From: Panulirus ornatus
Taxonomy: Eukaryota > Arthropoda > Malacostraca > Decapoda > Palinuridae
NCBI RefSeq assembly: GCF_036320965.1
Contig: NC_092231.1
Location: forward strand, 28,638,199-28,702,198
Direction: 5' to 3'
DNA: 64,000 nucleotides
Position numbers and translations under genes: made by a program. The notes beneath the pieces are model-generated. The model did not search any database and was not told the DNA's origin. It saw only the letters and a program-made list of their open reading frames with translations. This document shows, piece after piece, positions 33,893 through 45,809 of this stretch (within the stretch, counting starts at the first letter, position 1; each line of letters begins with the position of its first letter).

Positions 33893-36494
33893 GTATTCAT
33901 GCTCGCCTTTATCCATTCCCAGCGCAACCCCACCCCATAAGAAACAGCATCGCCACCTCCTGCGTCAGAGAGGTAGTGCCTGGAAACATGTGAAGAAAGG
34001 CCATATCCGCTCACATCCATTCTCTAGTTGTCATATGTAATGCAATGAAACGATAGGTCCCTCTCCAAATCTAGGCCCTACAACCCTCTCCATAGTTTAC
34101 CCTAGACGTTTCACATACCCTGGTTCAGTCCACTAACGGCAAGTCGACCCTAGTATAACACAGTTCCAATTCATTCTTATTCCGAGCACACCTTTCACCC
34201 TCCTGCATGTTCAGATCCCGATCGCTCAAAATCTTTATCACTCCATCCTTCCACCTTCAATCTGGACTACCGCTTCTCCATGTTCCCTCCAATTCTGACA
34301 CATATCTTCTATGTCAACTTCTCCTCACTCATTCTCTCCGTAAGTCCAAACCATTTCAACACACCCTCTTCTACTTTCTCAACCACACATTTTATTACAT
34401 CTTTTCCTTATCCTTTTATTACTTACTCGATCAAACCACCTCACATCACACACTGTCCTTAAACATTTCATTTCCAACACATCCACCCTCCTCCGCACAA
34501 CCCTATCTATAACCCATGCCTCACAACCATATAATGTTGTTGGAACCACTATTCCTTCAAACATACCCATTTTTGCTCTACGATAAAACGTTCTCTCTGT
34601 CTACACATTCTTCATCGCTCCCACAAACTTTGCCCCCTCACCCACCTTATGACTTATTTCCACTTCCATGGTTCATTGACTGCCAAGTCCACTCCCAAAT
34701 ACTAAAATACTTCACCTTCTCCAATTTTTCTCCATTCAAACTTACATCCCAACTAACTTGACCCTCAATCCCCCTGGACCTAATAACCCTGCTTTTATTC
34801 ACATTTACTCTCAATTTTCTCCTTTCACTCATTCTTCTAAACTCAGGCACCAACTTCTGCAGTTTCTCACTCGAACCAGCCACCAGTGCTGTATCATCGG
34901 CGAACAACAACTGACTCACTTCCCATTCTCTCTCATCCCCAACAGACTGCATACTCGCACCTCTCTTCAAAACTCTTGCATTTACCTCCCTAACCACCCC
35001 ATACATAAAATATTTAAAACAACCATGGTGACATCACACTCCCTTGCCGTAGACCGACCTTTATTGGGAACCAATCACTCTCCTCTCTTCCTTCTCGTAC
35101 ACACGCCTTACATCTTTGATAAAGCTTTTCACTGCTTCTAGCGGCTTACCTCCCACACCACCTACTCCTACGACCTCCCACAAAGCATCTCCATCAACCC
35201 TATCATGTGATTTCTCTGGATCCGTAAATGCCACATATAAATCAATCTGTTTTTAAGTACTTCTCACATACATTCCTCAAAGCAAACACCTGATCCACAC
35301 ACCCTCTACTAATTCTGAAACCACACTGCTCTTCTCTAATCTGATGCTCTGTACATGCCTTCAACCTCTCAGTCATATCCTCCTATAAAATTTCCCAGGA
35401 ATACTCAACAAACTTGTACCTCTGTAATTTGAGCACTCACCTTTATCCCCTCTACAATTATACAGTGACTATATACATGCATGCATTCCTCCAATCCTCA
35501 GGCACTTCACCACTATCCATACATACATTGAATATCCTTCCCAACCAATCAACAACACAGTCACTCCCCTTTCTCAATAAATTCAACTACAATATCATCA
35601 ATCCCACCGCCCTGTCGGATTTCATCTTCTCTCTTCACCAAGCCACTCTTCCTGACTCTCTCACTTCGCATACCTCCCCAACCTAAACACCCTACATCTG
35701 CCACTCTACTCTATCATCAAACATATCAAACAATCTTTCAAAATACTCACTCCATCTCTACCTGTTATCACTTCCCCTTTTACCCCTCTCATCGATGTTA
35801 CCATCTGTTCTCCTGTCTTTCGCACACTATTTACCTCCTTCCAAAAATCTTTTTATTCTCCCTAAAGTTTAATGATACTCTTTCAACCCAACTCTCATTT
35901 GCTCTCTTTTTCAACACTTGCAAATTCCCCTTGACCTCCTGCCGCTTTCTCCTATACATCTCCCAATCATTTGCACTCCTTCCTTGTAAGTACCGCCCAA
36001 ACGCCTCTTTCCTCTCTTTCACTAGCAACCTTACTTCATCCCACTACTCACTACCCTTTTTAATCTGCCCAATTCCCACCTTTTGCATGCCAATTACATC
36101 TCTTACACATGCCATCACAGCTTCACTATATGCCTCCCATTCCTTACCCACTCCCCTCACTTCATTTACTCTCTCAGCTTTAGCCATTCTACACTCAATC
36201 TCTCTTAGTATTTCTTCACACAAACCTCCTTTCTGAGCTCACTTACTATTATCACTCTCTTCTCCCCGATATTCTCTTTTCTTTTTTGAAAACCTCTATA
36301 GGTCTTCACCCTTGCCTCCATAAGATACTGATCAGACATCCAACCAGCTACCCCTCTCAGCACATTTACATTCAAAAGTCTCTCTTTCACACGCCTATCA
36401 ATTAACACGTAATCCAATAATGCCCTTTGACCATCTCTCCAACTCACATACGTATACTTGTGTATCTCTCTCTTTTTAAACCAGTTATTTCCAA
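33736..36494 (-). mobile_element. RTE-like LINE, inserted into the CR1-like copy
   Basis: Minus-strand order from right to left: MIGNNWFKKREIHKYTYVSW, RDGQRALLDYVLIDRRVKER (endonuclease end, 36205-36498); LVKERKEAFGRYLQGRSAND (linker); [40 protein letters not shown] (RT motif C, about 34890-34930); [55 protein letters not shown] (C-terminal); then a 3' UTR with TTAGCGAAACAGCACCAGGA and (TA)n at 33845-33890. It is about 2.76 kb, 5'-truncated within the endonuclease, with several frameshifts. The left flank belongs to, and the right flank resumes, the same CR1-like sequence. Confidence 0.8.
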
Positions 36495-36900
36495 TCACCT
36501 GGAAAATCCTAGAAGGTTTGGTTCATGTCTTTCATTCCAAAATAACATCCTACTGGTACGATAGACACGGTAGACTTTGCAGAATACGTCCTCTGAAAAC
36601 TAATGGTGCCATATGTACATAAGAGAGAACACCTTAAGCATCCGGGGCCCCAAGACTCTTCAACACCTTGCCAGCTATCATTACGAACAGGATGAGTGCA
36701 TAAGTTCAAGAGTGCACTGGACAAGTACTCACAAAGTGTACAAAATGAACCAGGCTATGGGGTCTATGTGGGCCTAAGGGCTGCAGCTTACAACAGCTTG
36801 GTCATCCAACGACCTAATGTAACAGCCTGGCCCTAGCCCGAGCTGTGGGGACAAAGACCCCTAAAGACTCCACCAGGGTTTGTATGGGTCAGTGTTTGTG
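36495..36900 (+). mobile_element. CR1-like LINE relic, 3' end (right part of the split copy)
   Basis: The plus strand resumes exactly where the left half stopped: TWKILEGLVHVFHSKITSYW, YDRHGRLCRIRPLKTNGAIC, SGAPRLFNTLPAIITNRMSA, then the DKYxxxVxNEPGYGVYVGL tail. With 32170-33735 it makes one element of about 2 kb interrupted by the RTE-like insertion. Confidence 0.75.
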
Positions 36901-37555
36901 TGAGCTTAAATAACAGGTTTTGCTTTGCCTTGACTTAACTGACCTGACTTCTTACTTAAACTTATGACTTATATTTGCCCCAGTATAGTCAAAACTAATG
37001 TCTTAATAAATTCCTCCATTACGAATAACAGTAATAAAGCATACTGGCTTAAAATACTTTGCAGAAAAATTATGAAACTGGGTGGCTGACACATAAGCTG
37101 GCAATGTTGCCAGCAAGTAATACTGGTAGGAACATATATCTTTTTTTTCACTTATTGTTGCACTCCTCCACAGCTCTTCTTTATTACGCCTCTTTACTCA
37201 CATTATGTGAGATATTCTTCACTCAGAGAAACTCTTTAAACTTTTTAGTTTGCTGACTTTTGCTACATCCATGAGAACTTGATTTGAATTTTCAGATCTT
37301 CCACTCACCTCTGTTATTGTAATCCTTAGTTTGCCAATGTGAATGATAAACGCAAGTCATGTTTTATTCAAGAACCTCTTCACATTCCACTCTCCACCCA
37401 CCCCTCCTCCTCCTCCTCCTCCCCTCCCTTTACTTGCATTAAATTGGCCTGGGAAGCTGAAGACCCTCCAACTTTTGGCAAGTCAAAGTGGTCTTGCCTG
37501 CTGCTGCTCTTCCTTGTGTCTGTCTGTCCTTAGAGGTGCACCTTCCTGCACCGTA
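36901..37555. other. Unassigned sequence with a (CCT)n tract
   Basis: (TCC)n lies at 37403-37428. Nothing else is identifiable. It flanks the LINE 3' end on the left and a degenerate repeat on the right. Confidence 0.4.
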
Positions 37556-37790
37556 ACGCAGGGGACCACATGTCAAGACTACCACAGTGGACCACATGCC
37601 TGGACCACCAGAGTGGTCCACATGTCTGGACCACCACAGTGGACCACATTCCTGGGCACTACACTGGACAACATCCATAGACCATACCATACTGGACCTC
37701 CATTGGACCACTTGCCTGAACCATCACACTATCACTTCCTGTGAGCACCATACTGGGCCACTTTCCAGGACCATCAGACTTGCCTCATGT
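37556..37790. repeat. Degenerate 25-30 bp repeat (GGACCACCACAGTGGACCAC)
   Basis: About eight copies of GGACCACATGCCTGGACCAC-type units. Its right edge adjoins the 3' end of the minus-strand LINE relic that follows. It is related in sequence to the degenerate array at 30425-30790. Confidence 0.75.
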
Positions 37791-37794
37791 TACG

Positions 37795-38475
37795 TATACC
37801 TTACGTCTTCTTCAGAGGTTTTCTACCCTCACAGCTCGGGGAGGCCAAGCTCCTGGAATTGGGTCACTGTCGACCATGCTGACGCGGCCTGCTGGTCAGG
37901 TGCATCACGTAAATACTTATCCAAGACCTCAAATTTCTCCACGATAAATTCCACAGTGCTTCTAATGGCTGTGGGCAATGTTCTTCTTCTGTTCTCGTGT
38001 TTTATATTCTGGCCGTCCATGGCTGGCATGCCAATAGGGAACTAACTTTTAGTGTAAGTTAGGAACCAGGCCTTCAGGGATCATCTGGGAGTGAATTATG
38101 AGATACCTTTCTCTCGTCTGTTCTCGAGGAAACACAATCTTAATATCTTCATTCGTACCGAGAAGTTGAAATCCCTGACAGAGTGAGTGCGAGTTGTGAG
38201 AGATCTTCTTGGCACACTTCCTGACTCTGCACGTTCGCCCGCCCTGAAAGGTGATGTCAGCACACACTAGTGTTCTATTCGGGAGAGTATCTGTTCCTTG
38301 AAGGGCGTCATCACTAGCTTTTCTTCTCTTGTCCTGAAGGTCCGACAATCCCAGCCTGCAATCTTCTCGGAAGAGGCAACTGTTGCCTTGTTTTGTTCGC
38401 TGAAGGTTAGGGTCGTCAGAAATTATTATTCCGAAGTCTTTCGCATTGTTCTTTCAGAGAATGAAAGCTTCTTTC
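37795..38475 (-). mobile_element. CR1-like LINE relic, late RT to 3' end
   Basis: Minus strand: NNAKDFGIIISDDPNLQRTK and SDLQDKRRKASDDALQGTDT (late RT), then IVFPREQTRERYLIIHSQMI, PEGLVPNLH, and RTLPTAIRSTVEFIVEKFEV with LDKYLRDAPDQQA at the 3' end. It lies immediately left of a second 3' end (38480-38830) in the same orientation. Confidence 0.68.
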
Positions 38476-38479
38476 TCTG

Positions 38480-38830
38480 TCCTGGTGAAGTCTTCAGGGG
38501 TCTTCTACCCCTACAGCCCAGGCTGGGCCCAGGCTCCTGGAAGCCGTAGCCCACAGGTCCACATAGCCCCCACAGCCTGGCTGGTCTGGTACACTCTGTA
38601 GGTACTTGTCCAGTGCACTCTTGAAGTTCTCTACCGTGCATCCCAGGCTGTTTCTGATGGTGGATGGCAAGGTGGTGTAATCTTGGGCCCCGAATGTTTA
38701 AGGTGTTCTCTCTTTTTGTAAATATGGCACTTTTGGATTTCAGAGGTTAGTATACCCGAATGTAAGTTGGGCACCATAACTTCTAGGATTTTCCACACTT
38801 AAGAGCAACCCTTGACCACTCCATTGCACA
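38480..38830 (-). mobile_element. CR1-like LINE relic, 3' end
   Basis: Minus strand: WKILEVMVPNLHSGILTSEI, QKCHIYKKRENTLNIRGPRL, then the tail with GQVPTECTRPARLWGLCGPV (shifted frame of DKYLQSVPDQPG) and ending GRRPLKTSPGQ. It ends within 5 bp of the upstream edge of another copy, giving two same-strand 3' fragments in tandem. Confidence 0.68.
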
Positions 38831-39072
38831 CCATACTATACCATAACACTAGATCACCACACTGAACCACTACACATCATCTCCCCACGCGCACTACCTC
38901 ACAACGATCCAACCACTGATATTTTCCCATGTGCTCCTTTCTGTGTACCTGGATATTCAACCCAGACCCCGTGGGAGTAACCTGGGTGAGTGAGGGCAAG
39001 CATGGGGGGGACCTCAAGCCTCACAGCAGAGCCTTCATATTAAGTTGAGAGTAAATACTTGGAGGGTAGCAG
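38831..39072. other. No recognised feature
   Basis: Short spacer with ACCACACTGAACCAC remnants, similar to the degenerate arrays at 30.5 and 37.6 kb. Confidence 0.4.
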
Positions 39073-39478
39073 GTGTTTGGTCCCCAGCAGCCGGGAGGGC
39101 TACCCAGGGAGGCAGGTGTTTGGTCCCCAGCACCCGGGAGGGCGACCCCGAGAGGCAGGTGTTTGGTCCCAAGCAGCCGGGAGGGCGACCCCGGAAGGAA
39201 TGTGTTTGGTCCTCAGAATCCGGGAGGGCGACCCAGAGAGGCAGGTGTTTAGTCCCCAGCAGCCGGGAGGGCGACCCAGGGAGGCAGGTGTTTAGTCCCC
39301 AGCACCCGGGAGGGCGACCCAGGGAGGCAGGTGTTTAGTCCCCAGAAGCCGGGAGGGCTACCCAGAGAGGCAGGTGTTTGGTCCCCAGAAGCCGGGAGGG
39401 CGACCCAGGGAGGCAGGTGTTTGGTCCTCAGAAGCCGGGAGGGCGACCCAGGAAAGCAGGTGTTTGGTCCCCAACAGG
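39073..39478. repeat. 43-bp minisatellite, about 9.5 copies
   Basis: GTTTGGTCCCCAGCAGCCGG then GAGGGCGACCCAGGGAGGCAGGT, period 43. Variants include CACCCGG, GAAGCCGG, GTTTAGTCC and GGCTACCC. Confidence 0.96.
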
Positions 39479-39589
39479 AAGTGCATAACACCAATAATAT
39501 AGTGAATAACAGCAACACCTAAAACAACACAAAAACACTAACATACGAGTGTGACGACCTACGGGTGCAACACCAGAGCGGGTGACGGA

Positions 39590-39940
39590 AGAAGAGTGAG
39601 AGACGTGACGCTACGTGGGTAACGACAGGAAGGTGAGGGACGTGACGGTACGAGGGTAACGACAGGAAGGTGAGGGACGTGACGGTAAGTGAGTGACAGA
39701 GGGAAGGTGAGGGACGTGACGGTACGTGAGTGACAGAGGGAAGGTGAGGGACGTGACGGTAAGTGAGTGACAGAGGGAAGGTGAGGGACGTGACGGTACG
39801 TGAGTGACATGGAAGGTGAGGGACGTGACGGTACGTGAGTGACATGGAAGGTGAGGGACGTGACGGTGCGTGAGTGACAGAGGGAAGGTGAGGGACGTGA
39901 CGGTATGTAGGGGACGGGAGGAGGGTGAGGAACGTGACCA
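39590..39940. repeat. 35-37 bp minisatellite, about 9.5 copies
   Basis: GTGAGGGACGTGACGGTACG followed by TGAGTGACAGAGGGAAG. Two units have GACATGGAAG instead and are shorter. The left units carry GGGTAACGACAGGAAG. Confidence 0.95.
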
Positions 39941-40449
39941 AGGCTACCTGAACGTTGGCATTTGACGTGACACAGAAAAATGAATTTCACAAACGTTGCT
40001 CGAGACCAGACAAGATAGCGGCCGGGGCTGGCCGGAGCCACAACTGGCAAAAATAAATAAAGAGTTTTGTTAGGAAGGGAAAGAGAACATCAACCAGGCC
40101 GGGCCCGCCAGAAACCAAGTTGTCTGCCCACAAAAAAATCACTCTGGTACGACCAAGTTGTTGGAAAGTAAAAATTCAACCGAGGCGAAAGTTGTTCCAC
40201 ATGAAAAACAGAAAAAAAAATAGCAATGATAAAGCTGGGTCGCATGTTAAGTTCTTCCAGAGACAAGAAGGAACCATCGTGACGTACACACAGTACGAAG
40301 AATACAAACCTGCCTACCAAGCAAACACATACATTCGCGACTATTAAATACATATTATCTCCTCAACACATCGGTAGCTGGGAGGGCTTCGCCACTGTCA
40401 TCTACTGTACATTATGTAGCTTCGTTTACAATAGGTTGGCGACTGAGAA
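39941..40449. other. No recognised feature
   Basis: AT-rich, A-rich in places (40200-40230). No motif is seen in any frame. Confidence 0.35.
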
Positions 40450-40692
40450 GTGTCAGAACGAGGGAAGCCAGGCCAATGTTGACAGTGTTCACAGCACTTG
40501 TTCTGTGGTGACAGGAATACTGCTGTCTGCTAACATCACTATACACGCCAGCACAAATGGCTCACCTGGAAAATACTGGAAGGCCAGCTGCCTAACCTGC
40601 ATACAAAGATAACACTTGGCTGGAATGACAGACTGGCTACAATGTGTAAATTAAATCTACTGAAGAACAGAGATGATGTAGGACACATTAGG
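40450..40692 (+). mobile_element. CR1-like LINE relic
   Basis: The plus strand gives HLENTGRPAA (WKILEGxxPNL frame), then WNDRLATMCKLNLLKNRDDV and GHIRQGPTSGQPN. It is a close paralogue of the relic at 9835-9965. Its 3' part has been amplified into the 29-bp array that follows. Confidence 0.58.
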
Positions 40693-40890
40693 CAGGGGCC
40701 CACGTCTGGTCAACCTAATGTCAGGGGCCCACGTGTGGTCAACCTAATGTCAGGGGCCCACGTCTGGTCAACCTAATGTCAGGGGCCCACGTCTGGTCAA
40801 CCTAATGTCAGGGGCCCACGTCTGGTCAACCTAATGTCAGGGGGCCCACGTCTGGTCAACCTAATGTCAGGGGGCCCACGTCTGGTCAAC
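40693..40890. repeat. 29-bp minisatellite, 7 copies, derived from LINE sequence
   Basis: CAGGGGCCCACGTCTGGTCA then ACCTAATGT, period 29 (two units are 30 bp with an extra G). A single counterpart unit lies in the relic at about 9945-9965. After the last unit the sequence ACTACCAGC matches the continuation of the 9.9-kb copy. Confidence 0.95.
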
Positions 40891-42025
40891 TTACTACCAG
40901 CGAGTAAAACAGGACACCATCCTCGCCACAACAATTGGACACCTTCCTCAGAGGCGCATCACATCAGCCACACTGTAAACATATGAAGTCTAGAAACTTC
41001 CTACATCAAACAGACTAATAAGCCAGGCCTTCACCAGGGAGCGTTGGTGGCTGCCCCAAGTGTGGGCAGAGGCGGCGTGAGGGGGGGTAAACCAGGCAAA
41101 AACACAGGGACCCACACTTCACGGGATTCCTAAACGTTGTACCTTTCTTAATGGCTGAAGAGTGAAGCTGATGGTGGTATAATGTATGGAGCAAATATTC
41201 TCCACTGCTGTTCTCGTACATATCAACTGTATCATAAATGTATTATCATACGCTTGTACTTCACTGCGGCTTCATTCATGGATTCAAGTTGAAATTCAAG
41301 AGAAAATATCCTACTGCTTTCACACTTTTAAGATGCCACAATGACTCTCTCGCCCAGAGCCCCTGAAAACTTAGTTCACCGCTGCTGCGAAGATAGAAGA
41401 CATCCCGCTCCACCAGCGTAAAGTATTGGGAAAATATGTTAAACCAGCGTAAGGTATACTGACGAAAGAGCAGCGTAAGATATGCGTAAAGTAAACCAGG
41501 TTGTAGCATTCAGTCGCTAAAAGAAATGGGACAAAAGATTTGCATAAGCAGCTAAAGACGGAGATGCCGCAAGGCAGACTTAAACGGTCTGAAATACCCT
41601 TGTATCGTTCGGCTGGGTCTTATGGCCACAGCCTTATCTCTAACACTTGCAATTGGGCACGTCCACCACCTGAACCCTCACGATACACCAACTCAGGCAC
41701 TCTGGGAAGGCTTAATGATCATCCTCGTGCAGCCTTTACACCAACTTTCGTGACGGCCAGCGCTGCCTCGCTGGCTAAATTGCCTTGAGCTGTGCCGACT
41801 GTATGGCAGAAGTTATCTTGGATGGGATGGTATCCTACGTATTGTCCTCTATACCATCATCCCTTCAATCATAGTTCAGTTCATATTGTTGTATGTCTGT
41901 CACATGAGGGACACAACGTACTGGGACCTTATGTTGCCTTCACTTCTGATTGGAAGCACTGCAAAGCTGTTATTCGCAGTCATAAAAGCAATAAACTGTC
42001 TTGTCCTTGAACAGAACCAACTGTA
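40891..42025. other. No recognised feature
   Basis: Just over 1 kb of mixed sequence. A plus-strand frame pair at 41540-42010 is open for about 155 codons with one break, but has no signature I know. It may be the decayed 5' part of the LINE mosaic to its right. Confidence 0.35.
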
Positions 42026-42200
42026 GGGTGCAAGAAGGAGAACCTTAAGGCCCTGGATGAGTATCTACTAGGAGTACATGACCAGCCGAGCTGTGGAGGG
42101 TACGCACGCTGCAGCGTCCAAAAGGCTAATTGACCAAACGTCCTCACTCACCAGCCTTGACTCAGCTTGAGCTGTTGGGGGGGGTTGAGAACCTCCGAAG
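42026..42200 (+). mobile_element. CR1-like LINE 3' fragment
   Basis: The plus strand reads LKALDEYLLGVHDQPSCGGY, then ARCSVQKAN and THQP, the family's LDKYLxxVPDQPGCGGY tail. It is joined directly to the jockey-like relic that follows. Confidence 0.65.
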
Positions 42201-43600
42201 TCTACGCTATGTCTGTGCCAGGTCTCATCTCAGATACCTTATGCACTTCAACCTTTCCTTCTCTTTTCCGACTCATCAATCTACAGCTCTCCCTCCAGCT
42301 GATAAAGCCTCTCTTTTCCACATATCACCTATCTCTAATCTGGATGATTCCACAGATGGCATATCTCTTGGTGTCCTAAGGCAGACTGCCTTCATACTAG
42401 TTCCAATCCTTGCTGCCTTGCGTCTAAAAACCCAACTTTATCCTTCTTGGAAGCACGTCACAGAGCAGCCCATTCCTAAAATAGGAGACCTTACTATCCC
42501 CTATGACTACAACTCTCACTTCTGCTATATCTACACTCTTTGAAACTCTCACTTTCTGGAACACTTAGAACGTATTCCCTTCATCAAAATCACCAACAGG
42601 GCGTTCGCTGTGCAAAGTTCACTGGTGATCAACTATGCGATTCATCTCCTGTCCTCCTCTCTCAGGGATTTTGAATATTTTATCGTGGCGCTCGACATTT
42701 CCAAGGCATCTGGCAAGGTGCTGCATAAGTCTTTGCTTTCTAAATCTATTTTTTGTGGCTTCGCTTTTGTTTGTTCTCTAAGGCATAGTTGCCCTTCTGG
42801 TCGTCCCATCGCAGTTATCGATGACTTCTTCCTATATGCCTGTCAACAGTGGTGTCCCCCAAGGTTATTTCCACTTGTTTTCCCCCCTCTATAAACGATG
42901 TATCTTCAACCTCTAACCTTATTCAATCTTACGACGATGATTTCACTCTCCAAACTTCAGCTCACTTTCCCTTTCCTCCCCACACTACTTTTTTTTTTTC
43001 CCGCAGTGAACATATTTCTTCTAATATTCAGACCCGTCGAACATCTCAGAATGGGCAAGCAGTGACCCGGATATACCCAACGATACAAAAAAGAACGCAA
43101 CTTCTAACAATCTCTCTTTCTAGATCTCACGCGTTTCCTACCATCACGTTTCAAAACACCACAACACAACCTGCAATGATACAATCACGCCGGGAAGAAC
43201 CATATCCTCCACTCTGTCCTGGAAACCCCACACAATGACTATCACAAAATCTGCTTCTAAAAAGCTGGGTATTGCACTGCTGTCGAAATCATTCGTCTTC
43301 TGAGCAACTTTTTCACACACTGGTCTCATTCACCCCATATGGAGAAATGACTACAAATCTGAGCGTGGTATTTTTCCAGCTCTCCTTTTGTGATAGCCCT
43401 CCGCCTTATTGAATCTTCTACTATCACATATCTTCAAACATCTCAATCCATCCACTGTGATGCTGCGTTGTTTTCGGCCATTGCTCTCGAGAGCTGCCTG
43501 CGCGTGTCCAAGACTCACACGACACGTACATACCTAGCTGCTGCTTCTCATCGTGAGTGTGTGGAGACCAGCCACACAGGGACTTAAGTTAGGAAATCTT
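42201..43600 (+). mobile_element. Jockey-like LINE relic (copy 2)
   Basis: Plus-strand frames in order: LPPADKASLFHISPISNLDD, VLRQTAFILVPILAALRLKT, QLYPSWKHVTEQPIPKIGD (early RT, matching DxIHPRVLKxCxSELAPVLA and PIPKKGD of other copies); FIVALDISKASGKVLHKSLL (motif A); SYDDDFTLQTSAHF at the FADD position; LTISLSRSHAFPTITFQNTT; and a C-terminal end containing HREC. More diverged than copies 1 and 3 and heavily frameshifted. Confidence 0.65.
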
Positions 43601-45557
43601 TCCTTAAACGGCGGAGGTTTGGATACTGCTTATTGCTTTCATCTGTACATCTTCCATTAACCTTTCCACTTTTATGAAACAGGTTTACAGACACGTTAGG
43701 CGCTTAAAATTATTCAAATGTCATTTTTCTCCTATTCTTCACATTTCCTTTCATCTAAGATGTCCATGATTGGGGTTGTTTCGGCTTATGCCATGTCAAA
43801 AGGAAAAAAAACTAACATCAAAGGATCAAGATAACATACTGTGGTAGGGATGGATTAAACGGTTCAAGATAGCCTAGTCCTGTGCGGCTAGGCTTCATGA
43901 CAATTAAGATGGTAAAGCTAGGTTAGAAGTTTCATGATAACCTACATCACAAGACTGAGATGGTTGGATCAGGATGGCCTGTTGCCTTACGACTTGGTTA
44001 GATATTTCAAAATAAACAAGTTCGTATGGCTGAGCTATATGGTTTAAGATGCCTTGAGGCTTGGTTACACGTTTGAGGATAACTGTAAGTAAGGATAAGA
44101 CGATTCAAAATGATGAGTTTCATGGTGTCCAGTGCTCCAGCAACTACAGTTTTTTCCCTAACTTCAACAATGTTATGGAGACCTCGATTAATGGAACAAT
44201 TTCAAGGAGGAACATGGAATGTGCAATATAGAAAATGTAGAGAAAACATATAACAAACATCCAGAAAACCAGAAGCTGAACCTTTTAAATATAAGCCACT
44301 TGTGTTACAGAAATATGACCTACTTCATGGCGGGAACGTGTGCAGATTGATGTGCTATTCTTGTCAGGTTAGTTAAAATTGTTTCCAGTGAATGAATGTT
44401 CGATTAACTACAGTTACCAAGGTGACGTCACATATCGCTGAATTTAAAGTTGTCGGAGGCTCTTCCATATCTCTTGCAATATATACATACATAAAATACA
44501 TAATATCAAAATACACTGACAAAACAGAATAGGTGGAAAGTCATCTGAAACAAATGGTTAACTTCAGTAACTACATAACTGTCAGGTGTTTAAATTACGA
44601 AGTTAGAAGTGTCAGGCGTTGAAAACCTGCTCGAGAACATTAGGTCTTCTTAAGTTACTTCACGGCGACTGTAACCCGAGTACTGTGACGGCAGGAAAGA
44701 GAGGAATGTCCCGTGACTTAATGTTCATCAGGGCCGACTGAGCCAGGATTGGTTCACATACAGTTACATCATATATGAACGCAGTCAACCATGGATATAA
44801 CTTGATAGGCTTGCTAGGCGACGCTTAATAACCCACACATCCTCCACTCAGACCTTTCAAAAACAACATTTTTTCAAAATGAAAATAAGTTTTAAGTTAC
44901 TGCTAATTAGTGAAAGTATTTCATTACAGGGAATGGAACGTATGGACGTTCCTCTATTCTTTTTTTTTATGTAGTTATGGTCATGTACTACATCTTTTCG
45001 ACATAATATTACATATGACAGTATCCTAGCACACATGCAAGGCCTAACTGTGGGAAGATTATTCTTAACATTTACTGATACTCCCTTTGTAAGTTTCTCT
45101 GTCACAGTGCCACTGATTATTCAGACCCTAATTAACATGGCTATTTGACTTATTGACTTACCGAGGTACTTTCTCTTATACTTATGTTAATCACAAAGAA
45201 CAATTCATAATCATAACCATCATTATCATTCATGCTACCAACCTACACGAATAAGAATTATGCTTTTTCGTTCTACTGACTATCAGTTTCAATTTTCGTT
45301 TAATGGTGTCAACAAACACGTTAGTGCTGGTAAACGCGGAAGAATATCCTGGTAGGTTAATGTGAGCTACATCACAGAACACACCCAACATACAGTGAAA
45401 ACAACGTAAGTAGTTGGTCCAGTGACAATCGTTTCCCCAAGTACCCCTGACTGGAGGTGTTTCCTGACACAACCTCTGTAAGCCCCCACACTACCTACAT
45501 TCATACTGACAACAACATAATGGTACAAAAAAAATATATATAAACTGATATATAACT
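43601..45557. other. Non-coding sequence, probably CaMKI intron 1
   Basis: No gene or transposon is recognisable. Loose 35-45 bp repeats (GGTTAGAAGTTTCATGATAA, TTGGTTAGATATTTCAA, TTGGTTACACGTTTGAGGA) occur at about 43840-44110. As it lies 3' of the CaMKI exon 1 donor on the minus strand, it should be intron; I found no exon encoding the next residues (GAFSxVRLAE). Confidence 0.5.
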
Positions 45558-45563
45558 ACTCAC

Positions 45564-45679
45564 GTTCCAAGAAGATCCTTGAGCACGTATTTATCATCGA
45601 CAGACGGCATCTTTCCTTCTTCTTTCTCCTTCTTCGTTGACTTTTTGGTTGCTTCCTTTTTGGAGCCAAATAGCGGCAT
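45564..45679 (-). CDS. CaMKI: Calcium/calmodulin-dependent protein kinase type 1, first coding exon (partial)
   Basis: This 116-nt exon encodes 38 residues: MPLFGSKKEATKKSTKKEKE, then EGKMPSVDDKYVLKDLLG, plus two bases of the next codon. Arthropod CaMKI proteins begin MPLFG, have a short lysine-rich stretch, and then PSxxxKYxLKDLLGTGAFS, the start of the Ser/Thr kinase domain and its glycine-rich loop. The exon stops two bases into the LLG-T codon at a perfect donor GTGAGT (complement of 45558-45563). I chose the ATG at 45679 because MPLFG is the conserved start; an in-frame ATG lies further upstream at 45790 with no stop between, so a 37-residue extension cannot be excluded. The remaining kinase domain, autoinhibitory helix and calmodulin-binding region must be encoded to the left, outside this window or in exons too short to see. 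CaMKI is a cytosolic and nuclear kinase activated by calcium/calmodulin and by CaMKK. Exon identity is family knowledge plus direct reading; expression is inferred. Confidence 0.88.
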
Positions 45680-45809
45680 GACTACACGGTATGTGCCGGG
45701 CTGACCCAAACACAACACACACTCTACTACTACTACTGCAGCATGGGCACTCGGCCAGCAGATTTTCTTGGATCTCTCTACACTCAACACTTAAATAATT
45801 CACTTAAGA

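Noticed and set aside
39519..40050. Repetitive Ser/Pro/His minus-strand frames
   Set aside because: Translations of the 35-37 bp minisatellite.
45680..45790. Upstream in-frame ATG as the CaMKI start
   Set aside because: The family starts at MPLFG, and the upstream residues look like translated 5' UTR. It cannot be excluded fully, as there is no stop between.
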